This document shows, piece after piece, positions 8,458 to 16,575 of a DNA stretch of 63,771 bases (positions are counted from its first letter, which is position 1; each line of letters starts with the position of its first letter). A program made the translations under genes and the position numbers. Under the pieces are notes generated by a model. It saw only the letters and a program-made list of their open reading frames with translations. It was not told the origin of the DNA and did no database searches. The stretch comes from a virus, in the IMG/VR virus record IMGVR_UViG_3300020474_000009, positions 1 to 63,771 of that record; one strand, given 5' to 3'.

Positions 8458-9483
8458 TTATCCGAAATCTCCACGCATTCTGCGTAAAGTTTCGTCAGGC
8501 AATGCAGAAAATTCATCAACAGACATCTTATTAATATCTACTTTTTTCTCTACTTTATTCTTACCTTTCATCGCTGGTGGTTGTTTTTCAGACGCTTGTA
8601 CCTTTTTAGTGGTATTAGCTATCTTCTTTTTCTCTACAATTTTTTCTTGTACTGGGTCAGCTTTTTGTGCTTGTGTTGCTGGCGTTCCCATAAGTAGTTT
8701 TACAGCTTTATCTAAAGCATCCGCACCCATATAACCTTGTGTCATGTAAGCATCTCTTAGTTCTAGTACTTCATTGGTTTTATCTTGGTTAAATTCTGGA
8801 TTAGCTTGGTTTAGTTCTGGGTACATAGACTCTAATTGAGTAGCTTTGGTCTGCAGGTCTACCATTTCTTGGTTCTGCGAAACTGTCTGGCCCATCTTAG
8901 CTTGTACTTCAAACATCATCTGTTGTTTTTCAGCTTCTCTAATTTCTTTTCTTAGTTGCGTAGCTTTTTCGCTTTCGCCTTCCATCACTAAAGTTTGATA
9001 CTCTATTTCCTTTGTATCAAAATCAAACTCAGGTGCTTCTTTTACGTCTTCTACTTGTGGAGCTAGTGCATCATCTAGTTTTTTCTGTAAAGCTTTTTGT
9101 TTAGCTAAAACTTCATCAAACCTAGACTTAGGAATCATTGGTTCTTTTTGAGCAAGTCCTGCCTCATCTGTTCCCTCAGGTTGTTGTGTATCTCCCTCAT
9201 CTTCTGCCAGTAACTCTTCTTCTCCTGAATCTTCTGCTTCTGCGTCTGCAGCTTCAACGACTTCCTCTTCTTCGTCCTCTTCAGGCTCTTCAAGTGGTTC
9301 TTCTTCAACCTCGACATTTTCATCAGCTTCCTCCTGGGCTTCTTCTTCGTCTTCTTCTGGTGTTTCAAAGTTCATGTCAACTTCGAACGGTTTTGCTTCT
9401 TCTTCAGATATAGGATCTGCTCCAGGCATTACATCTAGTTCGACCTTATCTTCCGCGGTAGTATTATCTTGAGTCTTAGCCAT
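8458..9483 (-). CDS. Scaffolding-like acidic protein, 341 aa
   Basis: A 341-residue protein. Residues 1-115 are extremely Glu/Asp-rich; residues 120-300 are helical with Gln/Lys/Glu coiled-coil character; the C-terminus (residues 285-341) is Lys-rich, ending with a helical SVDEFSALPDETLRRMRG motif. Acidic N-terminus, coiled-coil middle and basic C-terminal helix between portal and capsid genes is the usual layout of a phage scaffolding protein, whose C-terminal helix binds capsid subunits during procapsid assembly. It overlaps the portal stop by 1 nt. Confidence 0.75.
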   Translation of the reverse strand: MAKTQDNTTAEDKVELDVMPGADPISEEEAKPFEVDMNFETPEEDEEEAQEEADENVEVEEEPLEEPEEDEEEEVVEAADAEAEDSGEEELLAEDEGDTQQPEGTDEAGLAQKEPMIPKSRFDEVLAKQKALQKKLDDALAPQVEDVKEAPEFDFDTKEIEYQTLVMEGESEKATQLRKEIREAEKQQMMFEVQAKMGQTVSQNQEMVDLQTKATQLESMYPELNQANPEFNQDKTNEVLELRDAYMTQGYMGADALDKAVKLLMGTPATQAQKADPVQEKIVEKKKIANTTKKVQASEKQPPAMKGKNKVEKKVDINKMSVDEFSALPDETLRRMRGDFG

Positions 9484-11600
9484 TATTCAGTACCTCCTGT
9501 TTTGTCTAAGTTTTTTAATGCTTCGACGGCCATCTTGGACGCCGCTGCTGTGTCACTCTGTTCTTTACGCATTTCGTTTGTCAGTGCTGACAACCTTTCA
9601 CGTAAATCGAGTTCTTCACGTTTAGATTGAATTTTACTTTGTAATTCTGCAATCTTCAACTGTGGTTCGGTTTCTATCTGATCTACTTTAGCTGCGTTTA
9701 GTGCAGCTGCTGTTTGTATGTTAGCGACTTCTGCTTCTAGTTTTGCTATTTCAAGCTGTGCAGCTCTGATTTGTGATTCCATTTGGAACTTCTGCATCTC
9801 TATCTGTTGCTGTGTAGGTGGTGCAGTACCTTGTTGTTTTCTAATTCTATCTGCAATATCTGCTTTACGTGACATGTGCGAGTACTCTACTATCATGTCG
9901 TCCGGAATCGGCACTCCAACTTGGCGCAGTGCTATAGCTTCAGCAAACTGCATTTCGTCAAAGTTATCTCTAGCTGGGGCTTGTGAAACTACAACGTCAT
10001 ATTCACCTAACTGCAAGTCGTTTACAACCTGGCCCTCTGGTGTCATCTGATTAACACGCATTGACTTTCTAGGTTTGTAAGGATCTTCCTCGTCTGTAAC
10101 TTGTATTATTCTTTCTTCTGTATAAAAACTTTGTACTAAATCTAAAATAGACTCTGCTAAGTATTGTCTAGTTTTTGCTAAATTAGTTAGTGGCACCTGT
10201 AATAAAGTAGAGCCTCTGTTTTGTTTTTGTTGTATAGCTACTCCAGATACTTCTGCGCTATCCATACCCAACATTGCATCTGTAATACCACTTATCTGTT
10301 TAATATTAGCTGCTGCTTTTTGACCTAATCTATCTAACCCGGTAGGTATTTGGTTAGGTGGTATCTTTGCTGGTGGGGTAGAGCCTCTATTAAATTCTAA
10401 TACTAAACCTGTTTCCGCTCCATGTTCCTCTAGATCGTCTGCAGTCATGCCCGAAAGAGAACCGTTCTCTACAATCCAGCCACTATTTGCTGTTGTATTT
10501 ACTATATGCAGCTCTTGCGAGGTTATTTTGTTGAGCTGTTCTTGTGGGGATAATAAGTTTCGGACCATACCGAACGGTTTCCCTCTTCGAAAATATGGAA
10601 AATAAGGCACGAGCGTAAAATGTTTATAAGGAGACCAGTCATCAAATAAAACAACTGTGTCTGCTGTTACTGTCCACCTTACTTTTCTTACTGTTTTTTC
10701 TAATATGTCTAAACCGAACTGGTCTGCGAATTGTTCTCTTTTTTTCTTAGACCAATTATATGGGACCTCGCGCATATCACCAGTAACTGGGTCTAGGTAA
10801 AACATGCAATCTTTTAGTCTGTAATACTGTCTTTCTATAACTCTAATAGACCTAAGCATTCGTGCGTTGTCAGGATCCCCTGGAAACTGTTGTCCGTAAT
10901 TATGTTCGTCCGTATCTCCATATCTTTCTTCTTCGTATTCCATAGAGTCGGCACCTAAGGTAGTGCCCGTCTCTGCTAGTATCCTTAACTTGTCTGCTTT
11001 GTCTTGCCCGTATACTTCTTCTATTTCATCTAAGCTCATCCACTTAGTTTCAAATATTTCGTTCCAAGTCCTTGGGTCGTAATGTTTTGCATCTGGGTCT
11101 ATAAGAATATCTAATGGGTCTTTAGATTCTATTCTTACTTCGCCTCTAATGTGGTCAGAGAAATCTATACGTACATCAAACCAGCCCCTGTCTTGTATTA
11201 ACCCATCAGAAAATACTTGGTTTTCTATCCAATCTAACTTGTTGTTGTCTGCTATCTGCTGGTAAACCATAGTAAGCACGTCAGCGACTTCTTGGTTACC
11301 ACCACCCCTAGGTTTAAATTGTATATCTGCTTTTTTCGTGCTTTGTTCCCCAAGCACTGCATTGATTGTAGGTAAGATTGTATTTATTGTTAGTGCTGGC
11401 CTGCCCTGGTCATCGAGTTGTTGCATATCAAAATCATCCCACTGTTGACCCCTATAATACGCATCACATTTTTGCGCCATCTCAACATATTCTTCGTGGC
11501 CGTGGTCACGCGCTCGTGTATAACAATCCCACTGTTGTTTGGCTAGTGTAAGTTCTTCTGCTTTGTTAAGATTTTTCTTTGTTTTTTTCTTATATGCCAT
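9483..11600 (-). CDS. Portal protein, P22-like
   Basis: About 705 residues. Key segments are YYRGQQWDDFD and RPALTINTILPTINAVLGEQ near residues 45-85, then the conserved IESKDPLDILIDPDAKHYDP region and VPYFPYFRRGKPFG, as in P22-type portal proteins. A C-terminal coiled coil (residues about 600-690, Gln/Lys/Glu-rich) forms the barrel. I chose ATG at 11600 rather than GTG at 11609, because the terminase stop at 11602 is then followed closely by the start. It forms the DNA entry and exit vertex and binds TerL. Confidence 0.85.
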   Translation of the reverse strand: MAYKKKTKKNLNKAEELTLAKQQWDCYTRARDHGHEEYVEMAQKCDAYYRGQQWDDFDMQQLDDQGRPALTINTILPTINAVLGEQSTKKADIQFKPRGGGNQEVADVLTMVYQQIADNNKLDWIENQVFSDGLIQDRGWFDVRIDFSDHIRGEVRIESKDPLDILIDPDAKHYDPRTWNEIFETKWMSLDEIEEVYGQDKADKLRILAETGTTLGADSMEYEEERYGDTDEHNYGQQFPGDPDNARMLRSIRVIERQYYRLKDCMFYLDPVTGDMREVPYNWSKKKREQFADQFGLDILEKTVRKVRWTVTADTVVLFDDWSPYKHFTLVPYFPYFRRGKPFGMVRNLLSPQEQLNKITSQELHIVNTTANSGWIVENGSLSGMTADDLEEHGAETGLVLEFNRGSTPPAKIPPNQIPTGLDRLGQKAAANIKQISGITDAMLGMDSAEVSGVAIQQKQNRGSTLLQVPLTNLAKTRQYLAESILDLVQSFYTEERIIQVTDEEDPYKPRKSMRVNQMTPEGQVVNDLQLGEYDVVVSQAPARDNFDEMQFAEAIALRQVGVPIPDDMIVEYSHMSRKADIADRIRKQQGTAPPTQQQIEMQKFQMESQIRAAQLEIAKLEAEVANIQTAAALNAAKVDQIETEPQLKIAELQSKIQSKREELDLRERLSALTNEMRKEQSDTAAASKMAVEALKNLDKTGGTE

Positions 11601-11601
11601 A

Positions 11602-13245
11602 CTACGCACTCATTGCCGATTTCTTTTTCGGTCCTTTTGCTATTAAGTTTAACCTATCTCTCCACGAAGGTACATGTTCTGGTGCCTCATAGAAAGTTGC
11701 GTACTCTGACATCATTAAACCAACCCAGGCCAGAGCATCAACCTGGTCATCATGCACGCCATTAGGAAAACGCAAAAGTTCAGCAACCATTGGGCCCGTC
11801 CATAATGCACCTTCGGGTAAGAATACTTTACCCTGTTGCATTCTACCCTGGATAGCTCTAGCTCTAGCTTCTTTGTCACGTCTACCTACTTTTAAATCTT
11901 TAAAATACGCAGAATGTAATTTACGTTCTGCTACACGTTTTTGTAGAAAAGGACCAATTGCCATTTCTATATGACCTTTTTCTATACCGATAATGCCGGG
12001 CTTCCATTGCTCGTAAAAATCTAGTATCTTTTCTACTAACTCAAAACCATCATACTTACCACGTATGACATCAACAATGTACATATTGTCATATTCGTCT
12101 ACGCCTACAGTAATTCCTACCGAAAAGTCATTCCTATCTCTTTGACCTATGGCTAAATCCCAAGCCGTATAATATCGAAGTCTATCATAATCTAAGTCAG
12201 GTGGGTCATAATATTGAATCATATCCCTAGTAAAGTAATCACCATCATCAGACACTGGGTTCTGTTGATATAGTGCTGACCAGTCTCTAGGGCCTATAGC
12301 TTTTTGTATTTTTTCTAATGATCCTATGTCGTACCGTTCTGGATGCAGAGATTCACCCAATGCACGATATTCTTCATCTTCTTCTGCAATTGCTGGATAT
12401 TTGACCACTTCCCAGTCATCGGCCCCGTTTTCACTAGCCATTAACAACCTACCAGCTAGATCATCGTCGTGCCACCTAGTTAAAATGACTAAAATACCGC
12501 CACCTGGCGCTAAACGTGTATATGCGGTCGAAGTATACCAGTCCCAGGTCGCTTCGCGGCTGTTTTCGGATTCTGCGTCCTCTCTGTTCTTAACTGGGTC
12601 GTCAATTAGTAAAATATGGGCACCTTTACCCGTAATACCACCACCAACACCAGCTGCAACGTACCCACCACCCGATGTTGTCTGCCAAGACTCCACAGAT
12701 TGTGAATCTTTGTCTAATCTAGTGTCTTCAAACACCTTTTTATAGCTTGGTTCCCTTAAAACTTGTCTAACTTTCCTAGAAAAGCTCATTGCAAGCGATC
12801 CAGAGTACGAACAACTAATAAATTCGTGTCCTGGGTTACGCCCGAGGTGCCAAGCAGGGAAAGCTATACTAGCTAAAGTCGATTTTCCGTGACGAGGCGG
12901 CATAAACAGCATTAATCTTGGGGATTTCTTGTCCGCAACGTCCTGACTGAACTTTTCTAGCCTTTTACAGATGTCTTTATGCACCCAACCGGCTTGGTAA
13001 TCAGGATTAAACTTCTCTACGAACGGAATCATGCGTTTTCGGGCTAGAATTCTCTTCGCGAGCTCTTGTTCGGCACGAATTTGTGCAGTTTCGGCCTTTT
13101 TTTGTGCTTTTTCTTGTTTTTTAGGCTGCGGAAGCTGATCTGCTTCGTCCGCAGCACAATATACGCATAAACCTTTAGGTAATACGAGGTTTTCTGCTAA
13201 AAGTTTCTTACACTTATAGCATTCTAGCTTAATTTGCTCTGTCAC
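11602..13245 (-). CDS. Terminase large subunit with N-terminal zinc-ribbon
   Basis: A 547-residue packaging motor. The ATPase domain shows Walker A (PPRHGKST, residues about 115-122) and Walker B (ILLIDDPVKNRED). The RNase H-fold nuclease shows TAWDLAIG, GIEKGH and a late HDDQVDALAW motif. It starts with GTG at 13245 inside the end of the 55-aa gene. Unusually, residues 9-30 carry two CxxC pairs (C9, C12, C27, C30) separated by 14 residues, consistent with a small zinc ribbon before the ATPase. It cuts concatemeric DNA and drives it into the procapsid through the portal. Confidence 0.9.
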   Translation of the reverse strand: MTEQIKLECYKCKKLLAENLVLPKGLCVYCAADEADQLPQPKKQEKAQKKAETAQIRAEQELAKRILARKRMIPFVEKFNPDYQAGWVHKDICKRLEKFSQDVADKKSPRLMLFMPPRHGKSTLASIAFPAWHLGRNPGHEFISCSYSGSLAMSFSRKVRQVLREPSYKKVFEDTRLDKDSQSVESWQTTSGGGYVAAGVGGGITGKGAHILLIDDPVKNREDAESENSREATWDWYTSTAYTRLAPGGGILVILTRWHDDDLAGRLLMASENGADDWEVVKYPAIAEEDEEYRALGESLHPERYDIGSLEKIQKAIGPRDWSALYQQNPVSDDGDYFTRDMIQYYDPPDLDYDRLRYYTAWDLAIGQRDRNDFSVGITVGVDEYDNMYIVDVIRGKYDGFELVEKILDFYEQWKPGIIGIEKGHIEMAIGPFLQKRVAERKLHSAYFKDLKVGRRDKEARARAIQGRMQQGKVFLPEGALWTGPMVAELLRFPNGVHDDQVDALAWVGLMMSEYATFYEAPEHVPSWRDRLNLIAKGPKKKSAMSA

Positions 13246-13409
13246 TTGCGTTTTTTAGGTGGTCTACCTCTTTTTTTGGGTTTTTTATCCCAAGGTAGCG
13301 GTAATTGCTTACCAGCTTTACGCTCAGATACAATATGAGACGACATATATGCCGCCAAACCCATAACAATAAGTAACGAGATGCCTAAAATATTTTCTAG
13401 CACTTCCAT
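13242..13409 (-). CDS. 55-aa membrane protein with AT-hook-like tail
   Basis: A short frame encoding MEVLENILGISLLIVMGLAA and onward: one hydrophobic helix (residues 6-24), then a linker and a strongly basic C-terminus PKKRGRPPKKRK, whose RGRP core is the AT-hook minor-groove motif. It starts inside the end of the 98-aa gene (12-nt overlap) and its stop overlaps the terminase GTG start. A membrane anchor joined to a DNA-binding tail is unusual; it might tether DNA or simply be a basic inner-membrane peptide. Confidence 0.55.
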   Translation of the reverse strand: MEVLENILGISLLIVMGLAAYMSSHIVSERKAGKQLPLPWDKKPKKRGRPPKKRK

Positions 13410-13693
13410 CTTCTCCTTGCTTGCCTAATTCTTGAATTAGGATCGTTTCTAGTCTTTGCAGAACTCCTTTTTAGTTGCCCTGCGCTCCTTGCGCAATAAG
13501 ATTTACGTCTTTTTGCAGCTTTAGACCCTTTTTTGACTTTACCAGTAACAGCAGTTTTTAGTTTCGAGCCGGGATTAGCTTTTCTATAGGCAGCAACGCC
13601 TTTTTTAGTCATCCCTGCACCAGACTTAGTCTTTCTATAATTACCACCTTTACCGGTGGTTCTTCTTATAGCTTTTGCTCTTTTCCTAGGCAT
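13397..13693 (-). CDS. Small basic protein (DUF6321-like), 98 aa
   Basis: A 98-residue, Lys/Arg-rich protein with TKSGAGMTKKGVAAYRKANP, GSKLKTAVTGKVKKGSKAAKRR and SYCARSAGQ motifs, a pattern I associate with the DUF6321 family found near terminase genes of environmental phages. The charge suggests nucleic acid binding. It is one of four overlapping small basic genes (13242-13975) packed between epimerase and terminase. No direct evidence for function. Confidence 0.6.
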   Translation of the reverse strand: MPRKRAKAIRRTTGKGGNYRKTKSGAGMTKKGVAAYRKANPGSKLKTAVTGKVKKGSKAAKRRKSYCARSAGQLKRSSAKTRNDPNSRIRQARRRWKC

Positions 13694-13875
13694 TATCTTT
13701 TCTTTTTTTGTGAACGCTTAATAGCTTTTTGAGTAGGTGCACCCTTTGCGCCTTTTTTACGCATTGGTTTACCCTTCTTTCTTTTTTGGGCTATGTTATA
13801 CCACAAACCTTTTTTGGCTCTTCTGCCATCTTTAGTTGTGTGATACTTACTACTAGATTTTTTCTTAGTAGCCAC
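13693..13875 (-). CDS. Small basic phage protein, 60 aa
   Basis: A 60-residue protein with about half Lys/Arg/His, containing YHTTKDGRRAKKGLWYNIAQ, a motif I have seen in small basic proteins of marine phages. It starts with GTG at 13875 inside the preceding 36-aa frame and ends at the start of the 98-aa gene. Probably a nucleic-acid-associated accessory protein; function unknown. Confidence 0.55.
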   Translation of the reverse strand: MATKKKSSSKYHTTKDGRRAKKGLWYNIAQKRKKGKPMRKKGAKGAPTQKAIKRSQKKKR

Positions 13876-13975
13876 CTTTCTTCCCTCCTTTGTAGGATTT
13901 CTTGGTAGTACCCTTCTTTTTCTTTTTGCCTTTCATCTTCATAGACTTAGGTTTTGCGTTTATACAATGTGCCAT
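13865..13975 (-). CDS. 36-aa basic microprotein
   Basis: ATG at 13975 opens a 36-residue frame, MAHCINAKPKSMKMKG then a Lys-rich tail ending in GGKKGGY. It starts 3 nt after the epimerase stop and overlaps the next gene by 11 nt, the same coupled spacing as its neighbours, which is the main argument that it is translated. Function unknown. Confidence 0.4.
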   Translation of the reverse strand: MAHCINAKPKSMKMKGKKKKKGTTKKSYKGGKKGGY

Positions 13976-13977
13976 AT

Positions 13978-14754
13978 CTAGATCCTCACTATGTCATAAA
14001 TTGTTTTCGTAGGGACCATAAATCGCGAGACAAATGGGACCTCCGACTTTTCATTATCGCCTGGACGTCTTTCGCCAAACTCTATATTAAATAGTGTACC
14101 ATTAACTTGTAGGAAGGCGTCAACATATTCTTTAACTGTATATGACTTACCCGAGCCGATTGGTTCTATAGTTTTTGTGCCTGGTTGCCCGACTGCCGCT
14201 ACAATAGCGGCGCACAGATCGTCGATGTGCACGTAATCTCTGACACATGTACCATCCGACGTTTTGTAATCATTTCCAAAAATAGTAAAAGTTCCTGACT
14301 CTACTGCGTTTTGTGTTGCCGCGTACAAACCCTCTGGGTTAGTTGGTGTCCGACCACCGACATTGAAAAAACGAAAAATTGTATAGTCCGAGCAGTTCTC
14401 TTTAACTATATCTTCGGCCGCTACTTTTGATAGCGCATAAGGTGACGCTGGATCGTATGCTGCTCCGGTAGATGCAAAAATAATTTTTGCATTTGGAAAT
14501 CTACTAATGACATTTTTTGTTCCGACTGTGTTTGTATAAAAATATGCTGTAGGTCTTTCGACACTTTCGCCTACTTTTACTAATGCTGCTAAATGTACTA
14601 CGACATCTATATCAGGTGCTATATCCTTGGACGCCTGTCGAATGTCCCACTCTTCTATATCTAGTGGTATAAGTTCTAGGCCGGATTTTTGAGAAAGAAG
14701 GTTTACTACCTGGGTGCCGATATATCCTTTGGCTCCAGTTACTACTACCCTCAC
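13978..14754 (-). CDS. NAD-dependent sugar epimerase (UDP-glucose 4-epimerase-like)
   Basis: A 258-residue short-chain dehydrogenase-type epimerase. The NAD-binding Rossmann motif TGAKGYIG is at residues 6-13, a VVHLAALVKVGES segment follows, then ASTGAAYD with the catalytic Tyr-x-x-x-Lys in SPYALSKVAAED, FRFFNVGG and the substrate segment CVRDYVHIDDL. These are GalE hallmarks; it is about 80 residues shorter than typical GalE. The start is GTG at 14754, overlapping the stop of the EF-hand gene. In this genome it could supply UDP-galactose to the GT25 domain of the 48402-50246 protein, a functional inference. GDP-mannose or other epimerase specificity cannot be ruled out. Confidence 0.75.
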   Translation of the reverse strand: MRVVVTGAKGYIGTQVVNLLSQKSGLELIPLDIEEWDIRQASKDIAPDIDVVVHLAALVKVGESVERPTAYFYTNTVGTKNVISRFPNAKIIFASTGAAYDPASPYALSKVAAEDIVKENCSDYTIFRFFNVGGRTPTNPEGLYAATQNAVESGTFTIFGNDYKTSDGTCVRDYVHIDDLCAAIVAAVGQPGTKTIEPIGSGKSYTVKEYVDAFLQVNGTLFNIEFGERRPGDNEKSEVPFVSRFMVPTKTIYDIVRI

Positions 14755-14894
14755 TTTTTCTTATTTTTCTTCTTCTTAGCTGCCATTATGATATCGGCTC
14801 GGGTAATCTTCCCGTCCTTATTCATATCTGGAAACTTACTTGTCTTACGTTTTTTCTTTCTAGCTCTAGCCGCCATTTCGTATTTACTAGTCAT
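14751..14894 (-). CDS. 47-aa EF-hand-like basic microprotein
   Basis: The frame begins at ATG 14894, overlapping the TerS stop, and ends in a GTGA overlap with the epimerase. It encodes a Lys/Arg-rich N-terminus, then FPDMNKDGKITRADII, which fits a calcium-binding EF-hand loop (D-x-N-x-D-G-x-I-x-x-x-D), and a Lys-rich C-terminus. The double overlap with both neighbours supports real translation. A single EF-hand loop in a 47-residue peptide would need dimerisation or a partner, as in dockerins. Confidence 0.55.
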   Translation of the reverse strand: MTSKYEMAARARKKKRKTSKFPDMNKDGKITRADIIMAAKKKKNKKK

Positions 14895-15405
14895 TCTTTT
14901 CTCCTTGTGGTTCTAAATAAGATGTATCTACTCCGGCTAATTTTAAAAGCTCGGAATCCGGCAGTCGTTCTAGTTGCTGGATCTTGTCTACATTTATATT
15001 AACCTGGGTTGCTTGTTCTGGTGCGAATAACCCATGCAGTTTACATAGGGAGTCGACGACGTTTTTTTCTTCTGTGGCGGTGGCCGATTTTCGATGGGCC
15101 TCAAGATACATAGTAGTAGCCGTGGTTCTATCAAACTTAACTTCTTCGCGCATCTCTTCTCTAAGATACCCAACAGCTTTTTGTATTTTTGGTTTCTTAA
15201 ATACTTCGTACACGTGGTCCATATTACGGTACCCGGCAGCACGGCCTGCAGCTGCTTTTGTAAGTCCTCTTAAATGAAACAAAATCAATCTTTCTTCTTG
15301 AACAGAAAGCTCAGATAATTTTACTCCGGCGTATGGGTAATGTGACTGAAGTTCAATCCTTTCTTCTTCGGTCACCTGCATTTCTTGATCTGCTACTAGG
15401 CTCAT
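14887..15405 (-). CDS. Terminase small subunit-like protein, 172 aa
   Basis: A 172-residue protein, first gene of the leftward late block. Residues 30-90 contain LSVQEERLILFHLRGLTKAAAGRAAGYR, a helix-turn-helix with the small-terminase style GLTKAxAGRxAGY, followed by KPKIQKAVGYLREEM. The C-terminal half is helical (ATATEEKNVVDSLCKLHGLF), like TerS oligomerisation segments. It should recognise packaging sites and load TerL, whose gene is 1.6 kb downstream, separated by the epimerase and small basic genes. Confidence 0.7.
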   Translation of the reverse strand: MSLVADQEMQVTEEERIELQSHYPYAGVKLSELSVQEERLILFHLRGLTKAAAGRAAGYRNMDHVYEVFKKPKIQKAVGYLREEMREEVKFDRTTATTMYLEAHRKSATATEEKNVVDSLCKLHGLFAPEQATQVNINVDKIQQLERLPDSELLKLAGVDTSYLEPQGEKND

Positions 15406-15684
15406 ATTCCTAAATATACCTTATAACCTTTTATATTGGAAATTTATAATAAAAAATTTTTTTTGAAAAATGTTTCATATACCCGTCTCGTATTCCCCAT
15501 CCCGTCTGCCAGCGACCCACCCCCGACCCGGATTCGGTTTCTAAAACACAATCGACTTTCAACCTTTTGGAACCTTGTTTCAATTAATTACAACGCTAAC
15601 GACAGTCGTCGTTTTCCATATAGTTTTATGATGTAGGTAATGGTTACTTACACGTTTAACTAGCTAATATAAAAGGAGTTTATT
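15406..15684. promoter_or_regulatory. Divergent early/late control region
   Basis: This 279-nt gap separates leftward late genes from rightward early genes. It holds an AT-only tract (about 15445-15475, AAAAAATTTTTTTT), suited to DNA melting and to a leftward promoter with TATTATAAAT near it. Then come a pyrimidine/C-rich stretch (CCCCGACCC), one GGAACC site (15569-15574) within an AACCTTTTGG inverted repeat, and the rightward promoter-like 17-mer at 15614-15630 with a GTAA-TGG-TTAC inverted repeat after it. It is the best place for early and late promoters and a candidate replication origin. No ORF of credible coding quality. Confidence 0.6.
15614..15630 (+). promoter_or_regulatory. Promoter-like 17-mer, copy 1
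   Basis: TTCCATATAGTTTTATG occurs identically here and at 16956-16972, each time preceded by GTCG and lying upstream of a rightward gene, 54 nt before the ATG of the 103-aa gene in this case. The TATAGT or TATGAT element could act as a -10 box but no good -35 hexamer sits at 17 nt, so a phage-specific factor or activator is possible. Confidence 0.5.
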
Positions 15685-15996
15685 ATGGCTAACAATAAAT
15701 ACGAGACGAGCTTTGACGTCAACACTATCGAAGCAGAAAAGGGTAACGCACTATCAATATCCCAAAGGGGCAACCTTAACATGGATGCTAAGATAGCTAA
15801 CCCTAACTACGACCCAAAATGCAAGGACAAATCAGACCCTGCATACTACAAGATGGTATCTATTAAGAACATATTCAAGTTCTTTCTAATCAAGCCTGAC
15901 GGTAGCGTAGCGTTCGAGATTCAAGACCATTTGAATCTACAAGGTGGTACTGCTGTTACTGCTTTCGGTAGAGAATTCTCTACGGAGAACAAGTAA
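15685..15996 (+). CDS. Unknown early protein, 103 aa
   Basis: First rightward gene, with an AAAAGGAG ribosome site 6 nt before ATG. The 103 residues include NALSISQRGNLNMDAKI, and the C-terminal half has KNIFKFFLIKPDGSVAFEIQDH, a beta-rich pattern. No signal peptide or membrane segment. It lies directly behind the divergent control region, so it is likely an immediate-early protein, the class that often acts on the host. No family recognised. Confidence 0.6.
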   Translation: MANNKYETSFDVNTIEAEKGNALSISQRGNLNMDAKIANPNYDPKCKDKSDPAYYKMVSIKNIFKFFLIKPDGSVAFEIQDHLNLQGGTAVTAFGREFSTENK

Positions 15997-16268
15997 TGAG
16001 ACTAGGATATTATCTTGGTCGTGCAACAAAGGGCGTGGCGAAAGCTACGCTCCCAGTTGCTAAGTGGGCGACACAAACAGCATCCACTTTTGCACTTGAG
16101 TTCGGTCGTGGTATGACTGAACAACCTAAAGTCATCGGTACTGGCGAACAGACTGATGAGAACTATAAAAATGCAGTGAGAGATGAGACTAACAACGAAG
16201 TCCCATCAGAACCTGTACAACCAGAGCTACCTGGCATGAATCCAGAACAACCTGCGAGGCAGTCATGA
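15996..16268 (+). CDS. Unknown early protein, 90 aa
   Basis: The start ATG overlaps the preceding stop (TAATG). The N-terminal half (GYYLGRATKGVAKATLPVAK then WATQTASTFALEFGRGM) could form an amphipathic or weak membrane helix; the C-terminal half is acidic and Pro/Glu/Gln-rich (residues 60-90), likely disordered. Function unknown. Confidence 0.55.
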   Translation: MRLGYYLGRATKGVAKATLPVAKWATQTASTFALEFGRGMTEQPKVIGTGEQTDENYKNAVRDETNNEVPSEPVQPELPGMNPEQPARQS

Positions 16269-16324
16269 GTAGCCATTACATACCAGAGTCCATATGGGCT
16301 CTGGTTGAACATTGGAGAGCATAA
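16265..16324 (+). CDS. 19-aa micro-ORF, coupled at both ends
   Basis: ATG at 16265 overlaps the preceding stop (ATGA) and its TAA overlaps the next ATG (TAATG). It encodes MSSHYIPESIWALVEHWRA. The spacing is exactly what translational coupling would give, so it may be a real microprotein or a leader keeping ribosomes on the message; a chance frame is also possible. Confidence 0.3.
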   Translation: MSSHYIPESIWALVEHWRA

Positions 16325-16515
16325 TGAATACTACATTAGTACTTATTGATTACGCAGCAATTGCAGTAATCGTTTACATAGCTTTGACAGTCCTATCAAG
16401 AGCAGCATTACTAGCAGCTTGGACATACATCGTCAGAGACTATCTCAAATCTGAGAAATCCAAACCAACTTCTTCGGTCAAGTCTGACCAATTCAATCCT
16501 AATTTAAACTTTTAG
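16324..16515 (+). CDS. Small single-span membrane protein, 63 aa
   Basis: I chose ATG 16324, which has GGAGAG 6 nt upstream. Residues 4-33 (LVLIDYAAIAVIVYIALTVL and on) form one long hydrophobic helix, followed by a polar Lys/Ser-rich tail. It is the last gene before the strong terminator at 16524-16557. Function unknown; probably inner membrane. Confidence 0.55.
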   Translation: MNTTLVLIDYAAIAVIVYIALTVLSRAALLAAWTYIVRDYLKSEKSKPTSSVKSDQFNPNLNF

Positions 16516-16523
16516 ATTAGCCA

Positions 16524-16557
16524 TATCGGGGCACCTTCGGGTGTCCTGTCTTTTTTT
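16524..16557 (+). terminator. Rho-independent terminator with UUCG loop
   Basis: GGGCACC (16529-16535), TTCG loop, GGTGTCC (16540-16546): a 7-bp stem with one G-U pair, then TGTC and seven T residues. It closes the first early operon. Confidence 0.85.
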
Positions 16558-16575
16558 ATTAAAAGGACTACTATC

